DNA of 64,000 nt, taken from assembly GCA_947594025.1 (NCBI GenBank), contig CANQDZ010000001.1, forward strand, positions 1 through 64,000, given 5' to 3'. Shown here piece by piece: positions 45,250 through 54,104 of this stretch (its first letter is position 1; every line of letters begins with the position of its first letter). The translations under genes and the position numbers were made by a program. Below the pieces are notes generated by a model. It saw nothing but the letters and a program-made list of their open reading frames with translations, had not been told where the DNA came from and made no database searches. Source of the DNA: Candidatus Gastranaerophilales bacterium. GTDB taxonomy: Bacteria > Cyanobacteriota > Vampirovibrionia > Gastranaerophilales > Gastranaerophilaceae.

Positions 45250-45258
45250 TGCTATAAT
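45250..45258 (+). promoter_or_regulatory. Extended -10 promoter of the GH13 gene
   Basis: TGC-TATAAT lies 26 nt before the start codon. A ribosome site AAGGGCGG follows, so this transcript has a normal leader. Confidence 0.55.
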
Positions 45259-45284
45259 GGAGAACATCAAGAAAGGGCGGATAT

Positions 45285-47588
45285 ATGATAAATGTGCTTA
45301 AAAAATACACCTCTAAACACTCTTTTTTAAGTGATGTTGATATAAATGTTTTTTTAAACAGCCTTAAGTATTTATACGGATATGAGTCTGTAAGAGAAGA
45401 AAGAAAAGCCTATTTAAAAGAAATGATTGAGACATACGGATACCTTCCCTATCCTCATTTCCAAACCCTTAACGAACTTACCCCTGCAGAGGTTATCTAC
45501 ACTCTTAATCAAAAATTAATAAGAGAAGGAGTGATGATTGATAACAAAATTAAGGAATTTAAAAACCCTTCTCCCCTTGCAAGATATAAAATTAAAAATT
45601 CAAACTGGCTAAAAAAAGAGGGGCACAATATAAAACTAATTTCGCTGGCTGCTTTAAACGACGGCGAAAAAACAAACGAAACGGGAAAACTTATTCAGTG
45701 GCTTGCACAGCTTATAACATTACCCGCAGGTAACGTAAAAGAAGGCGTAATGCCTGCTACAATATATTTGACCCCAATTCATCCGAGAGATTTTGGTTGT
45801 GCTTATTTACCAAAATCAAGTGAGGTAAGCGACAAGCTTGAAGATAAAAAAATTTCTCAATATTTAGGATATGATGCAAAAAAACAGGTTCAACTGTTTA
45901 TAAAACTTGCTCAGCTTACGGGTCACCCCGTTATTTATGATGTACTTCCCCAAACGGGAAGATTTTCAAAAGCGGTTCTTGCAAATCCTTCAATTGCAAG
46001 GTGGTTCAATGTAAATGAACTGATAAGCCAAATTGAAGAAAGCGCCCAAACTGCTGCCAAAAAATTAAAAAGTTCATCAAAATTTAAGAAAGAAGATGTT
46101 GATTTAACTCTTGAAATTTATCTAAAAATTTTAAGGGGCTCAAACAAAAAATATAATGAAGTTCAAAATAAAATAGCGGAAGAACTTGAAAAAACACTTA
46201 AAGAATGTAAAATTTTATATTCTAATCAGATGTCTTATAAACAAAAACAAAAAGATATCGTAAACTTTGTTAAAGATATTATTGAAGATACAAACGGCAA
46301 AAAACCGGCATGCGAAGAAGACATTGAAAAACAGGACGAAATAATTAAGGCATTAATAAACGTAGGTTATTGGCCTGCACCCGGGGGCGCATGGTGTTCT
46401 GCAGGTGTTCCGATATTTGACAAAATGAGCCCAAAATGCGAATATCCTGTATTTAAACACTATAATTTTAAAGGTGAAGATGTAACCCGTTTTGCAAATC
46501 TTGACTGCCAAACTCCGTACTTCTTTACCTATTTTGAAAGAAACAAGTTTAACTCAAAAGTTATCAAATTCTATATTGAATATGTTAAAAAACTTTGTGA
46601 AGACTACAACTTAGACGGTATCAGGGTTGACCATGTTGACCATATAGTTGATGAAGTATCCGTTAAAAACAACATTCCCATAAGCTATAGGGCTCCTTCT
46701 TATGTGTTAAATAAGGTGAACACAGTGATGAAAAACGAAAAGCCTTATTTCGCAACCCTTGCAGAATACATGCTCTGGGATAATTTCTATCTTGAATACC
46801 ATAAGGGAATGTCTTTTGATGTGCTGTGGGGAAATGATATAGTTTCACAAGAATATAAAAATCCAAAACAAATAATCGAAGATAACAAATATCTTGAAAA
46901 ATATAATAAAAAGCACGGAGGGAAAAATCCTCTGTCAATCCTTAAAACTTATAACAATCAAGACGGCGAATTTGAGGCAATTGACCAAAGACCGGGACAG
47001 CTTGGCGAAAATGGCGCACTATTTAAGTGGTTCAAGTACAAATTCCTTCCCGGAGGCTTGGGCGCAAACAGACCTTCTCTTTATGTTGACGGAGATGAAA
47101 GTTTTACAAAATCAGGAATTGAAAGAATTATAGGTGAAGAAACTTCAATGATTAGAAATAAGAATTGGAATTTCTTTGAAAAATTTGATGCAATAAATCG
47201 CTTTGTTGAAAATTCACCCTTGATTATAAACGGAAAAGCCCGCCTTCTTGAATATGAAGAAGATGGTTTTGCGGCGTGGGAGATTTCAAGCAAAAAATAT
47301 GATTATAGCTTCTTAATTGTTGTAAATTATAATTATCCGACGGAAAAAGTAACCGTAAAAGATGAAAATTCCTGCAAACGTCAGGTTGTTAAGGGCAAAA
47401 CAATTTATGATAACTATGTTGAAATAGATGACGATAAAAAGATAGTTTCATATTACGAGTTTGAATATGATAAAAATCAAAAGTGCACACTGGTTCAAAA
47501 ACCGTTGATTGATGAAATATATTCTTCAATTCATTTTGAACTGTTACAGCCTTCTGAATTTAAAATATACAAACTTATTAAAAGATAA
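45285..47588 (+). CDS. GH13-like alpha-amylase family protein, 767 aa
   Basis: A TIM-barrel glycoside hydrolase. The nucleophile region reads LDGIRVDHVDHIVD (about residue 445), and the acid lies in FATLAEYMLWDN. The N-terminal 150 residues and a helical insertion (about residues 235-345) are unusual for amylases. The C-terminus (YDYSFLIVVNYNYPTEKVTV) is a likely beta domain. There is no signal peptide, so it acts in the cytoplasm, probably on glycogen or a maltodextrin/disaccharide. Exact specificity cannot be read. Confidence 0.82.
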   Translation: MINVLKKYTSKHSFLSDVDINVFLNSLKYLYGYESVREERKAYLKEMIETYGYLPYPHFQTLNELTPAEVIYTLNQKLIREGVMIDNKIKEFKNPSPLARYKIKNSNWLKKEGHNIKLISLAALNDGEKTNETGKLIQWLAQLITLPAGNVKEGVMPATIYLTPIHPRDFGCAYLPKSSEVSDKLEDKKISQYLGYDAKKQVQLFIKLAQLTGHPVIYDVLPQTGRFSKAVLANPSIARWFNVNELISQIEESAQTAAKKLKSSSKFKKEDVDLTLEIYLKILRGSNKKYNEVQNKIAEELEKTLKECKILYSNQMSYKQKQKDIVNFVKDIIEDTNGKKPACEEDIEKQDEIIKALINVGYWPAPGGAWCSAGVPIFDKMSPKCEYPVFKHYNFKGEDVTRFANLDCQTPYFFTYFERNKFNSKVIKFYIEYVKKLCEDYNLDGIRVDHVDHIVDEVSVKNNIPISYRAPSYVLNKVNTVMKNEKPYFATLAEYMLWDNFYLEYHKGMSFDVLWGNDIVSQEYKNPKQIIEDNKYLEKYNKKHGGKNPLSILKTYNNQDGEFEAIDQRPGQLGENGALFKWFKYKFLPGGLGANRPSLYVDGDESFTKSGIERIIGEETSMIRNKNWNFFEKFDAINRFVENSPLIINGKARLLEYEEDGFAAWEISSKKYDYSFLIVVNYNYPTEKVTVKDENSCKRQVVKGKTIYDNYVEIDDDKKIVSYYEFEYDKNQKCTLVQKPLIDEIYSSIHFELLQPSEFKIYKLIKR

Positions 47589-47616
47589 AAAAAGGCCGAG
47601 ATTTGACAACCTCGGC
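47587..47616 (-). terminator. Intrinsic terminator of the 170-aa protein gene
   Basis: On the minus strand GCCGAG (47616-47611), a 10-nt loop and CTCGGC (47600-47595) are followed by seven T (complement of 47587-47593). In the plus direction no T-run follows the stem, so it serves mainly the minus-strand gene. Confidence 0.75.
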
Positions 47617-47650
47617 TATAAAAGCACAAATAAAAGTAATGTTGAAAAGA

Positions 47651-48163
47651 TCACGCTTGGATATCTAAACTTTCGTTATTATCCTCGTTTTCAACCTTGC
47701 TTCTTCTTTGGAAGAGGAATTGAGAAGCCCCTCTCTTATCTTTTGAAATATTTGATGTTGATATAACGTCTTGTGAACCGAATACGGGGTATACATCAAC
47801 ATTTTTTTCCACTGCAGTTTCGTTAACGGATATGTTCATTTTGCCTTGAATTTTTTGGCTTATGTCCGTACCGTATAAATTAGCTGCCGCTTGTGCATTT
47901 ATTTTAGCTATTGTGTCATTTGCAGCTCCAAATAAACCGGCATTTGACATAGCAATGTATCTTTGAGTTTCCAATGAAACATTTCTGCTGTACAAATCAA
48001 TACCTTGAGTTTGTCTGTTAAATTTAGTTAAATCTACCTTAGTTAAATCAACAGTTTTTTGTTGAGCTCTTTGAAATATTTGTTCACTTACCCTGCTGAT
48101 ATTTTGAACATCAACCCCTGCCCAAGAATTTGATATTGAATTTGCATTAAAGTTTACTGACAT
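47651..48163 (-). CDS. Unknown protein under a sigma-28 promoter, 170 aa
   Basis: I do not recognise this family. The protein is polar and Asn/Gln/Ser-rich, without signal peptide, membrane span or cysteine. Residues 15-110 look helical (VSEQIFQRAQQKTVDLTK, RYIAMSNAGLFGAANDTI). The C-terminal 45 residues are charged and probably disordered (KDKRGASQFLFQRRSKVENE). It is monocistronic, with ribosome site AAGGA, its own terminator and an exact FliA-type promoter, so it belongs to the regulon of the sigma factor at 32955. Confidence 0.8.
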   Translation of the reverse strand: MSVNFNANSISNSWAGVDVQNISRVSEQIFQRAQQKTVDLTKVDLTKFNRQTQGIDLYSRNVSLETQRYIAMSNAGLFGAANDTIAKINAQAAANLYGTDISQKIQGKMNISVNETAVEKNVDVYPVFGSQDVISTSNISKDKRGASQFLFQRRSKVENEDNNESLDIQA

Positions 48164-48192
48164 TTCCTTGCTTTTCCTTCCCTATGCTATAT

Positions 48193-48219
48193 TTATCGGC
48201 ACATTAAAAGAAAACTTTA
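48193..48219 (-). promoter_or_regulatory. Sigma-28 (FliA-type) promoter, exact consensus
   Basis: On the minus strand TAAAGTTT (48219-48212), 11 nt, GCCGATAA (48200-48193). This equals the published E. coli FliA consensus in all 16 positions and in spacing. It lies 29 nt before the start codon of the 170-aa protein. Confidence 0.85.
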
Positions 48220-48234
48220 TATTCTCATCCAATC

Positions 48235-48275
48235 TTTGTTACATTTGTTTACAATTAATTCGAGTTTTGTTTACA
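48235..48275. repeat. Iterated TTTGTT(T)ACA motif
   Basis: TTTGTTACA (48235-48243), TTTGTTTACA (48244-48253) and TTTGTTTACA (48266-48275) lie in the divergent region between the 170-aa protein and the GNAT gene. The two exact copies start 22 bp apart, about two helical turns. The first two together form the element also seen at 30014-30033. Confidence 0.5.
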
Positions 48276-48325
48276 TTTTGTTAAAACAGGACTTTATTTT
48301 CTTTAAAAATTAGCTGTCTTTGTAG

Positions 48326-48331
48326 TATAAT
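48326..48331 (+). promoter_or_regulatory. -10 box of the GNAT gene
   Basis: A perfect TATAAT lies 18 nt before the ATG, with ribosome site GAGGTAGG between. No clear -35. Confidence 0.5.
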
Positions 48332-48349
48332 CACCTTAACGAGGTAGGA

Positions 48350-49330
48350 ATGTATCAAACAAAGATTTTAAGTGAAGAATATTTCAATATTTTTAGCGGA
48401 GTCTATAATGACTTTAGAATGAATTCCGCAAAAGATTACAATTTTGAAATTCAGCCGTTAGATTACGAAGGTTTTATCGAATACTATAAAAAGGGTTTTA
48501 TTGAATGTATTCTTTTGCTTGAAGACGGTATTCCGACAGGTTTTGTCGCATATTCAACAATACAGGAAGATGTTATTGAATTATATATAATTCATCTTCT
48601 CGGAAATGAAGATTTGAAGAAAAAGTATGTTCTTCTTTTAACTGCGTTTATGCAAGATGTTTCCAAAAAAAGAAAATCAAAAATAGTTGAATATCCGATG
48701 CTCGGAAAACAGAAAAACTATAGAATTGAAACAGAGTCAATGGGCTTTAAGTTTGTGGATTTAGGTGTTGTTAAATTTGATATGCAAAACCAAGAAAAAA
48801 TCAGGGACATACTTAGGGAACGACCTGAAACATTGCCTATTAACTACAAAATTGTACCTTATAAAGAAAACTATTTTGATGAATTGACAAGTGCCATTCA
48901 CTTATGTTTTAAAAATGCAACCGACACAAAATTTGACCCGAGATTTTTAACAATAGAAGGCTGTGTTGATGTTGCTCAAAAAATAACATCGTCATTTTAT
49001 GGCAAATTTATTGACGATGCGTCTAAAATTTTACTTTATGAAAACAGGCTTATAGGTTTTTGCCTAAGCAATATAACAGAAGGCAAAATCGGCAATATTC
49101 CGCTTGTAGGAATTATCCCCGAGTATCAAAAAACCGGATTGTCCAGCATCCTGTTAAAAACAGCCCTTACCGAAATTATAAGGGAAAACCAAAACGGTTT
49201 CTTAGATTTATCGGAAGTTAACGCAAGTGTTGATTTGGCAAACGTCAGAGCTTGCAGAATGTATAAAAAGGCAGGCTTTACGGAAGTTTATACATATCCT
49301 CAAGCCTATCTTGAAAAGATTACTATTTAA
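48350..49330 (+). CDS. GNAT-type acetyltransferase, 326 aa
   Basis: The protein appears to hold two GNAT folds. The second (residues 165-326) has the acetyl-CoA loop GIIPEYQKTGLSSILLKTAL and the usual NVRACRMYKKAGFTEVYTY end. The first (residues 1-160) is degenerate and lacks a clear QxxGxG/A loop. The acceptor substrate is unknown. It lies 81 nt upstream of serA on the same strand. Confidence 0.85.
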   Translation: MYQTKILSEEYFNIFSGVYNDFRMNSAKDYNFEIQPLDYEGFIEYYKKGFIECILLLEDGIPTGFVAYSTIQEDVIELYIIHLLGNEDLKKKYVLLLTAFMQDVSKKRKSKIVEYPMLGKQKNYRIETESMGFKFVDLGVVKFDMQNQEKIRDILRERPETLPINYKIVPYKENYFDELTSAIHLCFKNATDTKFDPRFLTIEGCVDVAQKITSSFYGKFIDDASKILLYENRLIGFCLSNITEGKIGNIPLVGIIPEYQKTGLSSILLKTALTEIIRENQNGFLDLSEVNASVDLANVRACRMYKKAGFTEVYTYPQAYLEKITI

Positions 49331-49411
49331 CAGCGGTGCAGACTACAAAACAAGCTTCAAGCAGGTGTTTAAAACTGCGCTGATTAAGGATTATAAAATA
49401 AGGAAGTTAAA

Positions 49412-50998
49412 ATGGCAAAAGTACTAATTACAGATAAAATTAATGAAATGGCAGTCAAAATTGTAGAAAAAGCAGCACAAGTTGACAATCTGCCTACAAT
49501 GGACGAAGACGAACTTTGTAAAATAATAGGCGATTATGATGCACTGCTTGTAAGAAGCCAGACAAAAGTCACAAAGAAAATTATTGAAGCAGGTAAAAAC
49601 CTTAAAATAATAGGCAGAGCAGGCGTTGGAGTTGATAACATTGACTTGGATGCTGCAACCCAAAACGGCATAATTGTTGTAAACTCACCCGACGGTAACA
49701 CAAATGCGGCAGCAGAACATACTATTGCTCTTATGCTTTCTATGGCAAGAAACATCCCTGTTGCAAACTCCTCAATTAAACAAGGTCTTTGGGAGCGTTC
49801 AAAATTCACGGGGGTTGAAGTTTTTGGTAAAACTCTCGGTATTATAGGATTTGGAAAAATCGGAAGACACGTAGGTCAGGCAGCATTGGCATTAGGCATG
49901 AATTTGATTGTGTTTGACCCGTATTCAACAAAAGAGGCTGTTGAAAAATTTGGTGCAAAATATGCGGAACACTTAGATGAATTCTGGGGCGAATGCGATT
50001 TTATCACCGTTCACACCCCAAAAACAAAAGAAACCGATCACTTAATAAATAAAAATACAATTAACAGAATGAAAAAAGGAGTCCGCTTAATTAACTGCGC
50101 AAGAGGCGGTATTATGGAAGAAGAAGCACTTAAGGAAGGGCTTGAATCAGGTCAAATTGCAGGTATTGCAATAGACGTTTTTGAAAATGAAAAAGATATT
50201 CCAAACTGCCCCTTAATTAAATGTGACCAAAGAGCAGTTCTTACCCCTCACCTTGGCGCAAGCACATCGGAAGCACAAATTAACGTTGCACTTGATGTCG
50301 CAGAACAGGTGGTTGATGTTCTTGAAGGGCGTGATGCAAGGTCAGCGGTAAATATTCCGTCTTTAAGACCTCAAAAATTGGAGCCGGTTAAAGATTATAT
50401 GAGACTTGCGGAAAACATCGCAGAACTTGCTCATCAAATATCTGAGGGCGGAATAAAATCAATTGAAATTGAAGTAAAGGGAAACCTTGCAACACTTGAT
50501 GTTTCACCTCTCGAAGTTGCAATATTAAAAGGACTTTTATCAAGCCATGTTGAAAACGTTAACTATGTAAACGCACCTTTGATTGCGAAAAACAGGGGCA
50601 TTAAAGTAACAACTAAAAAATCAGAACAAACAACGGATTATATCGGGACAATTTCGGTAAAAATTGAATGTGAAAAACAAAATGCTTATGTTGCGGGAGC
50701 ATTAATTGCAAAAGACATTGAAAGAATTGTTCAAATTAACGACTACAAACTTTCAATTCAGCCTCAAAAATATATGCTTCTCGTGCCTCACGCAAATCAA
50801 CCGGGCATGATTGCACGTGTTGCGACAGTCTTGGGCGACAACAACGTAAACATCTCAAGCATGCAGGTAAGCAACAAAGAAGATGACATAAGTATTATGA
50901 TTATAAATACGGACAGCACGGTGGATGCTGAAACATTGGATAAAATCTCTAAATTAGACGGCATTAAAGATGCTAAATTTTCAACTTTAAATGTCTAA
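49412..50998 (+). CDS. serA: D-3-phosphoglycerate dehydrogenase
   Basis: This NAD-dependent enzyme makes the first step of serine synthesis. The Rossmann motif is LGIIGFGKIGRHVGQAA (about residue 145). INCARGGIMEEEAL and LTPHLGASTSEAQ contain the catalytic Arg/Glu/His region. The long form has an intervening (ASB) domain and a C-terminal ACT domain (about residues 455-528, HANQPGMIARVATVLGDNNV), so serine feedback is possible. It has 528 aa. The stop codon overlaps the stop of the convergent 52-aa gene. Confidence 0.97.
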   Translation: MAKVLITDKINEMAVKIVEKAAQVDNLPTMDEDELCKIIGDYDALLVRSQTKVTKKIIEAGKNLKIIGRAGVGVDNIDLDAATQNGIIVVNSPDGNTNAAAEHTIALMLSMARNIPVANSSIKQGLWERSKFTGVEVFGKTLGIIGFGKIGRHVGQAALALGMNLIVFDPYSTKEAVEKFGAKYAEHLDEFWGECDFITVHTPKTKETDHLINKNTINRMKKGVRLINCARGGIMEEEALKEGLESGQIAGIAIDVFENEKDIPNCPLIKCDQRAVLTPHLGASTSEAQINVALDVAEQVVDVLEGRDARSAVNIPSLRPQKLEPVKDYMRLAENIAELAHQISEGGIKSIEIEVKGNLATLDVSPLEVAILKGLLSSHVENVNYVNAPLIAKNRGIKVTTKKSEQTTDYIGTISVKIECEKQNAYVAGALIAKDIERIVQINDYKLSIQPQKYMLLVPHANQPGMIARVATVLGDNNVNISSMQVSNKEDDISIMIINTDSTVDAETLDKISKLDGIKDAKFSTLNV

Positions 50999-51153
50999 AT
51001 CTGATGAGATACAACAACGCTTAAAACGTCATCCTTAACCTCTGTTACGGCATATCTTATGACGTTTAAATTATGAGCTTTAAACCAATCTTCCAGAAAA
51101 TCGAGGGTTGGTTTTTTGCACTCTATTTTAAATATTTCGCTTTTTATTTCCAT
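50995..51153 (-). CDS. Small protein, 52 aa, leaderless gene
   Basis: This ORF lies in the serA-51215 gap. The product runs MEIKSEIFKIECKKPTLDFL...DDVLSVVVSHQI, with a balanced alpha/beta composition and no low complexity, which looks like a real folded domain. On the minus strand TGC-TATTAT ends exactly 6 nt before the ATG, the same pattern as at recF and xerC. Family unknown. The stop overlaps the serA stop by 2 nt. Confidence 0.65.
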   Translation of the reverse strand: MEIKSEIFKIECKKPTLDFLEDWFKAHNLNVIRYAVTEVKDDVLSVVVSHQI

Positions 51154-51158
51154 ACAAC

Positions 51159-51164
51159 TATAAT
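51159..51164 (+). promoter_or_regulatory. -10 box of the 205-aa protein gene
   Basis: TATAAT on plus overlaps the TATTAT on minus that drives the 52-aa gene, forming a compact bidirectional promoter. The plus transcript would have a leader of about 45 nt with a GGAG ribosome site. Confidence 0.45.
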
Positions 51165-51214
51165 AGCAAAAAAAATTTTATTGAGTTTTTATACAGGCAA
51201 ATGGAGATTTTAAA

Positions 51215-51832
51215 ATGACTATAAGTTTTGGGAAGTTCATTCCCGTTAAAGTATATATCGATGGCAAAGAAATAAAGACTCCCGCGGGAGGCAATGTGCC
51301 AAAAGAAGTGGAGCGTGCAACTTTAACTATGTGCGATTGTCTTACAAAAGACAAAAATTACCCTGATACCGAGCTTGCAGAACAGCAAAGAAGATTTTTT
51401 TCGCTTGGTGTAGACGACTACAGAATTCCGAGAAAATCTCCAAAAAATAAAACAGATATATTGCCTTCTACCGTAAAAACCGCAAATATTGAAGGACAAA
51501 GATATTTAGTTACCGGTAGTGACATCCTTACATATAAAGAACAAGGTCATCAGCTTGGCATTAAAAGAAAAGAAATGTTAGAAAGAGCGGAAGATGCAAT
51601 CGGCTCTGAAGCGGAAGGAATGTCTAAAAAACAATTTGACCAAGCAATTATGGAAATGACCGGACTTGAAAATCAAATTTTAGGACAAGACAGAATAAAC
51701 ATAATCAAGCAGCACATGAGAAGAAATGACAGAGTACTTGATAAAACTCTTTATATAAACGCTGTTACAAATCCCGATGCTAAATTGCAAAGAGATAAAT
51801 ACAAAATCACACTTATCGATTTTAAAGCTTAA
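51215..51832 (+). CDS. Hypothetical protein, 205 aa
   Basis: I do not recognise the family. The protein starts with a likely beta segment (FGKFIPVKVYIDGKEI), has no signal peptide or membrane span, and is rich in charged residues (QLGIKRKEMLERAEDAIGS, INIIKQHMRRNDRVLDKTLY). Two cysteines (MCDCLTK) lie near residue 40. It resembles the small cytoplasmic lineage-specific proteins of this genome in style only. It converges with nupC; one base separates the two stops. Confidence 0.75.
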   Translation: MTISFGKFIPVKVYIDGKEIKTPAGGNVPKEVERATLTMCDCLTKDKNYPDTELAEQQRRFFSLGVDDYRIPRKSPKNKTDILPSTVKTANIEGQRYLVTGSDILTYKEQGHQLGIKRKEMLERAEDAIGSEAEGMSKKQFDQAIMEMTGLENQILGQDRINIIKQHMRRNDRVLDKTLYINAVTNPDAKLQRDKYKITLIDFKA

Positions 51833-51833
51833 T

Positions 51834-53117
51834 CTACATCAAAATTCCTGCCATACAAGCGGAAATATATGATGTAAATGTTCCTCCGATAAGTGCTCTT
51901 ATACCCATTCTTGCAAGATTTTTTCTTTGATTTGGTGCAAGTTCTCCGACACCTGAAATTAATATTGCAACTGAGGCAAAGTTTGCAAAACCGCAAAGAG
52001 CAAAAACGGAAATTATGCTTGCTCTGGGCGATAATGTCATTGTGACATAATCTGCGTATGCAATAGCTTCATTTAATACGAATTTTTCACCTAAAAGCGC
52101 ACCTACACTTGCAACTTCCTTTAAGGGAACCCCCATAATAAGTGCAAATACGGAAAATATTTTCCCGAAAATCATCTTAATTGAAAGATGTTCTAAATCA
52201 AGCCCGATAAAGTCTAAATTTAAGTGACAAGCCGTGTGCATAAAACTTCCAAATAGTCCTAAAAACCAATCCAAAAGAGCAATAAGAGCAACAAGCGCTA
52301 TAAGCATAGCAACAACATTAAGACCAACTTTCATACCCTCTGACGCACCTTTTGAAATTGCATCCAATACGTTAACTGCAGTTCTTCTTCTTTTGCTTGT
52401 TGTAATTTTAAAATCTGTCTTGGTTTGAGGAGTTAGTGTTTCAGGATAGATTATTTTTGAAACAACCAAGGCGCCGGGTGCCGCCATAACGCAGGCTGCA
52501 ATCATATATTCGGCATTTACGCCGATACCTGCGTAAACAGCAAGCAAGGCGCCTGATATGCAGGCAAGACTTCCTGTCATAGAGGCTAAAATCTCCGATC
52601 TTGTAAGATTTGGAAGATAAGGTTTAATCGTAATTTGCGCAACAACCTGTCCTACAAATGAACTTGCAACGTTGGAAAGGGCTTCCGCACCTGACACATC
52701 CATTACTTTATTCATCAGCCTTCCAAAAAAAGAGATAACTTTTTGCATAATGTTGTAGTAATACAAAATATTAATTAAAATCATCATAAAGATTAGAGAC
52801 GGAATAAGTTGAAGTGCAAACATAAAGGATTTATCAAAACCGAATAAATTGCCCCAAACGTCAGGACTGTTTGTCAAAGGTCCAAATACAAAGTTTGCAC
52901 CTTCTGTTGCAAATTCTAAAATTTTATTTATAAAAACCGCAATTTTACTGAATATAAATTGACCGACAGGGACTTTAAGAATAAAAAGCGCAAGCAAGAA
53001 CTGAATAATAAGTCCCGTAATTACGGTTTTATAGTTGATTGCCTTTTTGTTAAAAGACATCAAATAGCATAAACCTAAAATAATAATAATCCCAATTAAG
53101 CCAATAAATCTTTCCAT
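51834..53117 (-). CDS. nupC: Concentrative nucleoside transporter (NupC/CNT family), 427 aa
   Basis: This inner-membrane cation-coupled importer of nucleosides has many hydrophobic helices, with the family motifs MTGSLACISGALLAVYAGIG and EGMKVGLNVVAMLIALVALI. The C-terminal ALCGFANFASVAILISGVG binds substrate in homologues. The ATG at 53117 is preferred to the one at 53135, because TATAAT (53129-53124) ends exactly 6 nt before it, leaving the upstream codons untranscribed, and because MERFIGLIGIII fits family N-termini. Confidence 0.93.
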   Translation of the reverse strand: MERFIGLIGIIIILGLCYLMSFNKKAINYKTVITGLIIQFLLALFILKVPVGQFIFSKIAVFINKILEFATEGANFVFGPLTNSPDVWGNLFGFDKSFMFALQLIPSLIFMMILINILYYYNIMQKVISFFGRLMNKVMDVSGAEALSNVASSFVGQVVAQITIKPYLPNLTRSEILASMTGSLACISGALLAVYAGIGVNAEYMIAACVMAAPGALVVSKIIYPETLTPQTKTDFKITTSKRRRTAVNVLDAISKGASEGMKVGLNVVAMLIALVALIALLDWFLGLFGSFMHTACHLNLDFIGLDLEHLSIKMIFGKIFSVFALIMGVPLKEVASVGALLGEKFVLNEAIAYADYVTMTLSPRASIISVFALCGFANFASVAILISGVGELAPNQRKNLARMGIRALIGGTFTSYISACMAGILM

Positions 53118-53145
53118 AAATTCATTATACATCAAAAAAAGTTTA

Positions 53146-53154
53146 TGCTACAAT
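53146..53154 (+). promoter_or_regulatory. Extended -10 promoter of dgt-dnaG-rpoD
   Basis: TGC-TACAAT ends 8 nt before the ATG at 53163. The nupC -10 lies 20 bp away on the other strand. The predicted transcript is leaderless or nearly so. Confidence 0.5.
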
Positions 53155-53162
53155 TTAAGGGT

Positions 53163-54104
53163 ATGCAAGAGATTTTCCCTGAAATAAAAGAATTATTGTT
53201 CAAAAAAGAAAGCGAACTTTCTCCCTTCGCCTTAAAATCTTACGATTCTAAAGGAAGAAAGGTTTATGAAGAACCTTGCCCCTTTAGAACGGATTTTAAA
53301 AGAGACAGGGACAGAATTCTTCATTCAAAAGCATTCAGAAGATTAAAGAGAAAAACTCAGGTGTTTTTTGCACCTAAAAATGACCATTTAAGAACAAGAT
53401 TGACGCACACCCTTGAGGTTTCCCAGATTGCAAGAACAATTGCAAGCATATTAAATTTAAATGAAGATTTAACGGAAGCTATTGCTCTTGGGCACGATTT
53501 AGGGCACACCCCTTTTGGACACAGCGGGGAAGATGCACTAAATTCAGTTTGCACCGGCGGTTTTAAACACAATGTACACAGCGTTAGAGTAATTGAGGTA
53601 ATTGAAAAATTAAACTTATGCGAAGAAACCCTTGACGGCATTTTGCACCATACGGGCAAAGTATTACCTAAAACCCTTGAGGGACAAGCCGTTAGAATTT
53701 CAGACCGAGTTGCATATATAAGTCATGACATAGAAGATTCCATAAGAGCGGAAGTTATGACAAGGGAAGATATTCCAAAACAATACAGAGACTATTTTGG
53801 CGATACAAAGAACAGTATGCTGAGAAAAATCATCTCGGACATATATAAAACAAGCAAAGATAAACCGCAGGTTATGATGAGCAAGGAATGCGAAGAAAAC
53901 TTAAACGCACTAAGAAATTGGATGTTTGAACATGTTTATCATAGCGACAAAACAAAGGGTGATGAAAAAAATATCAAAGAAATGGTTGTAAAATTATATA
54001 ATTACTACAAAGAAAAAATGGGCGAGCAAGAGGCTATTGATTACGTTGCAGGCATGAGCGACGAATACGCCCTTGAAGAATACAAAAAGATATATAAAAA
54101 ATAA
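53163..54104 (+). CDS. dgt: Deoxyguanosinetriphosphate triphosphohydrolase-like HD protein
   Basis: An HD-domain dNTP triphosphohydrolase-like protein of 313 aa. The signature DRDRILHSKAFRRLKRKTQV, the metal residues in RLTHTLEVSQ, and ALGHDLGHTPFGHSGE are clear. I use the ATG at 53163 (MQEIFPEIKEL); an upstream in-frame ATG overlaps the probable -10 box. It directly precedes dnaG (no gap) and rpoD, an arrangement known in other bacteria. Confidence 0.93.
   Translation: MQEIFPEIKELLFKKESELSPFALKSYDSKGRKVYEEPCPFRTDFKRDRDRILHSKAFRRLKRKTQVFFAPKNDHLRTRLTHTLEVSQIARTIASILNLNEDLTEAIALGHDLGHTPFGHSGEDALNSVCTGGFKHNVHSVRVIEVIEKLNLCEETLDGILHHTGKVLPKTLEGQAVRISDRVAYISHDIEDSIRAEVMTREDIPKQYRDYFGDTKNSMLRKIISDIYKTSKDKPQVMMSKECEENLNALRNWMFEHVYHSDKTKGDEKNIKEMVVKLYNYYKEKMGEQEAIDYVAGMSDEYALEEYKKIYKK

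Noticed and set aside
47595-47616. Terminator for the plus-strand GH13 gene
   Set aside because: The stem is not followed by a T-run in the plus direction; it fits the minus-strand gene instead.
53145-53162. Six-residue extension of dgt from an upstream ATG
   Set aside because: These bases contain the probable extended -10 box TGCTACAAT, so they are unlikely to be transcribed from it.
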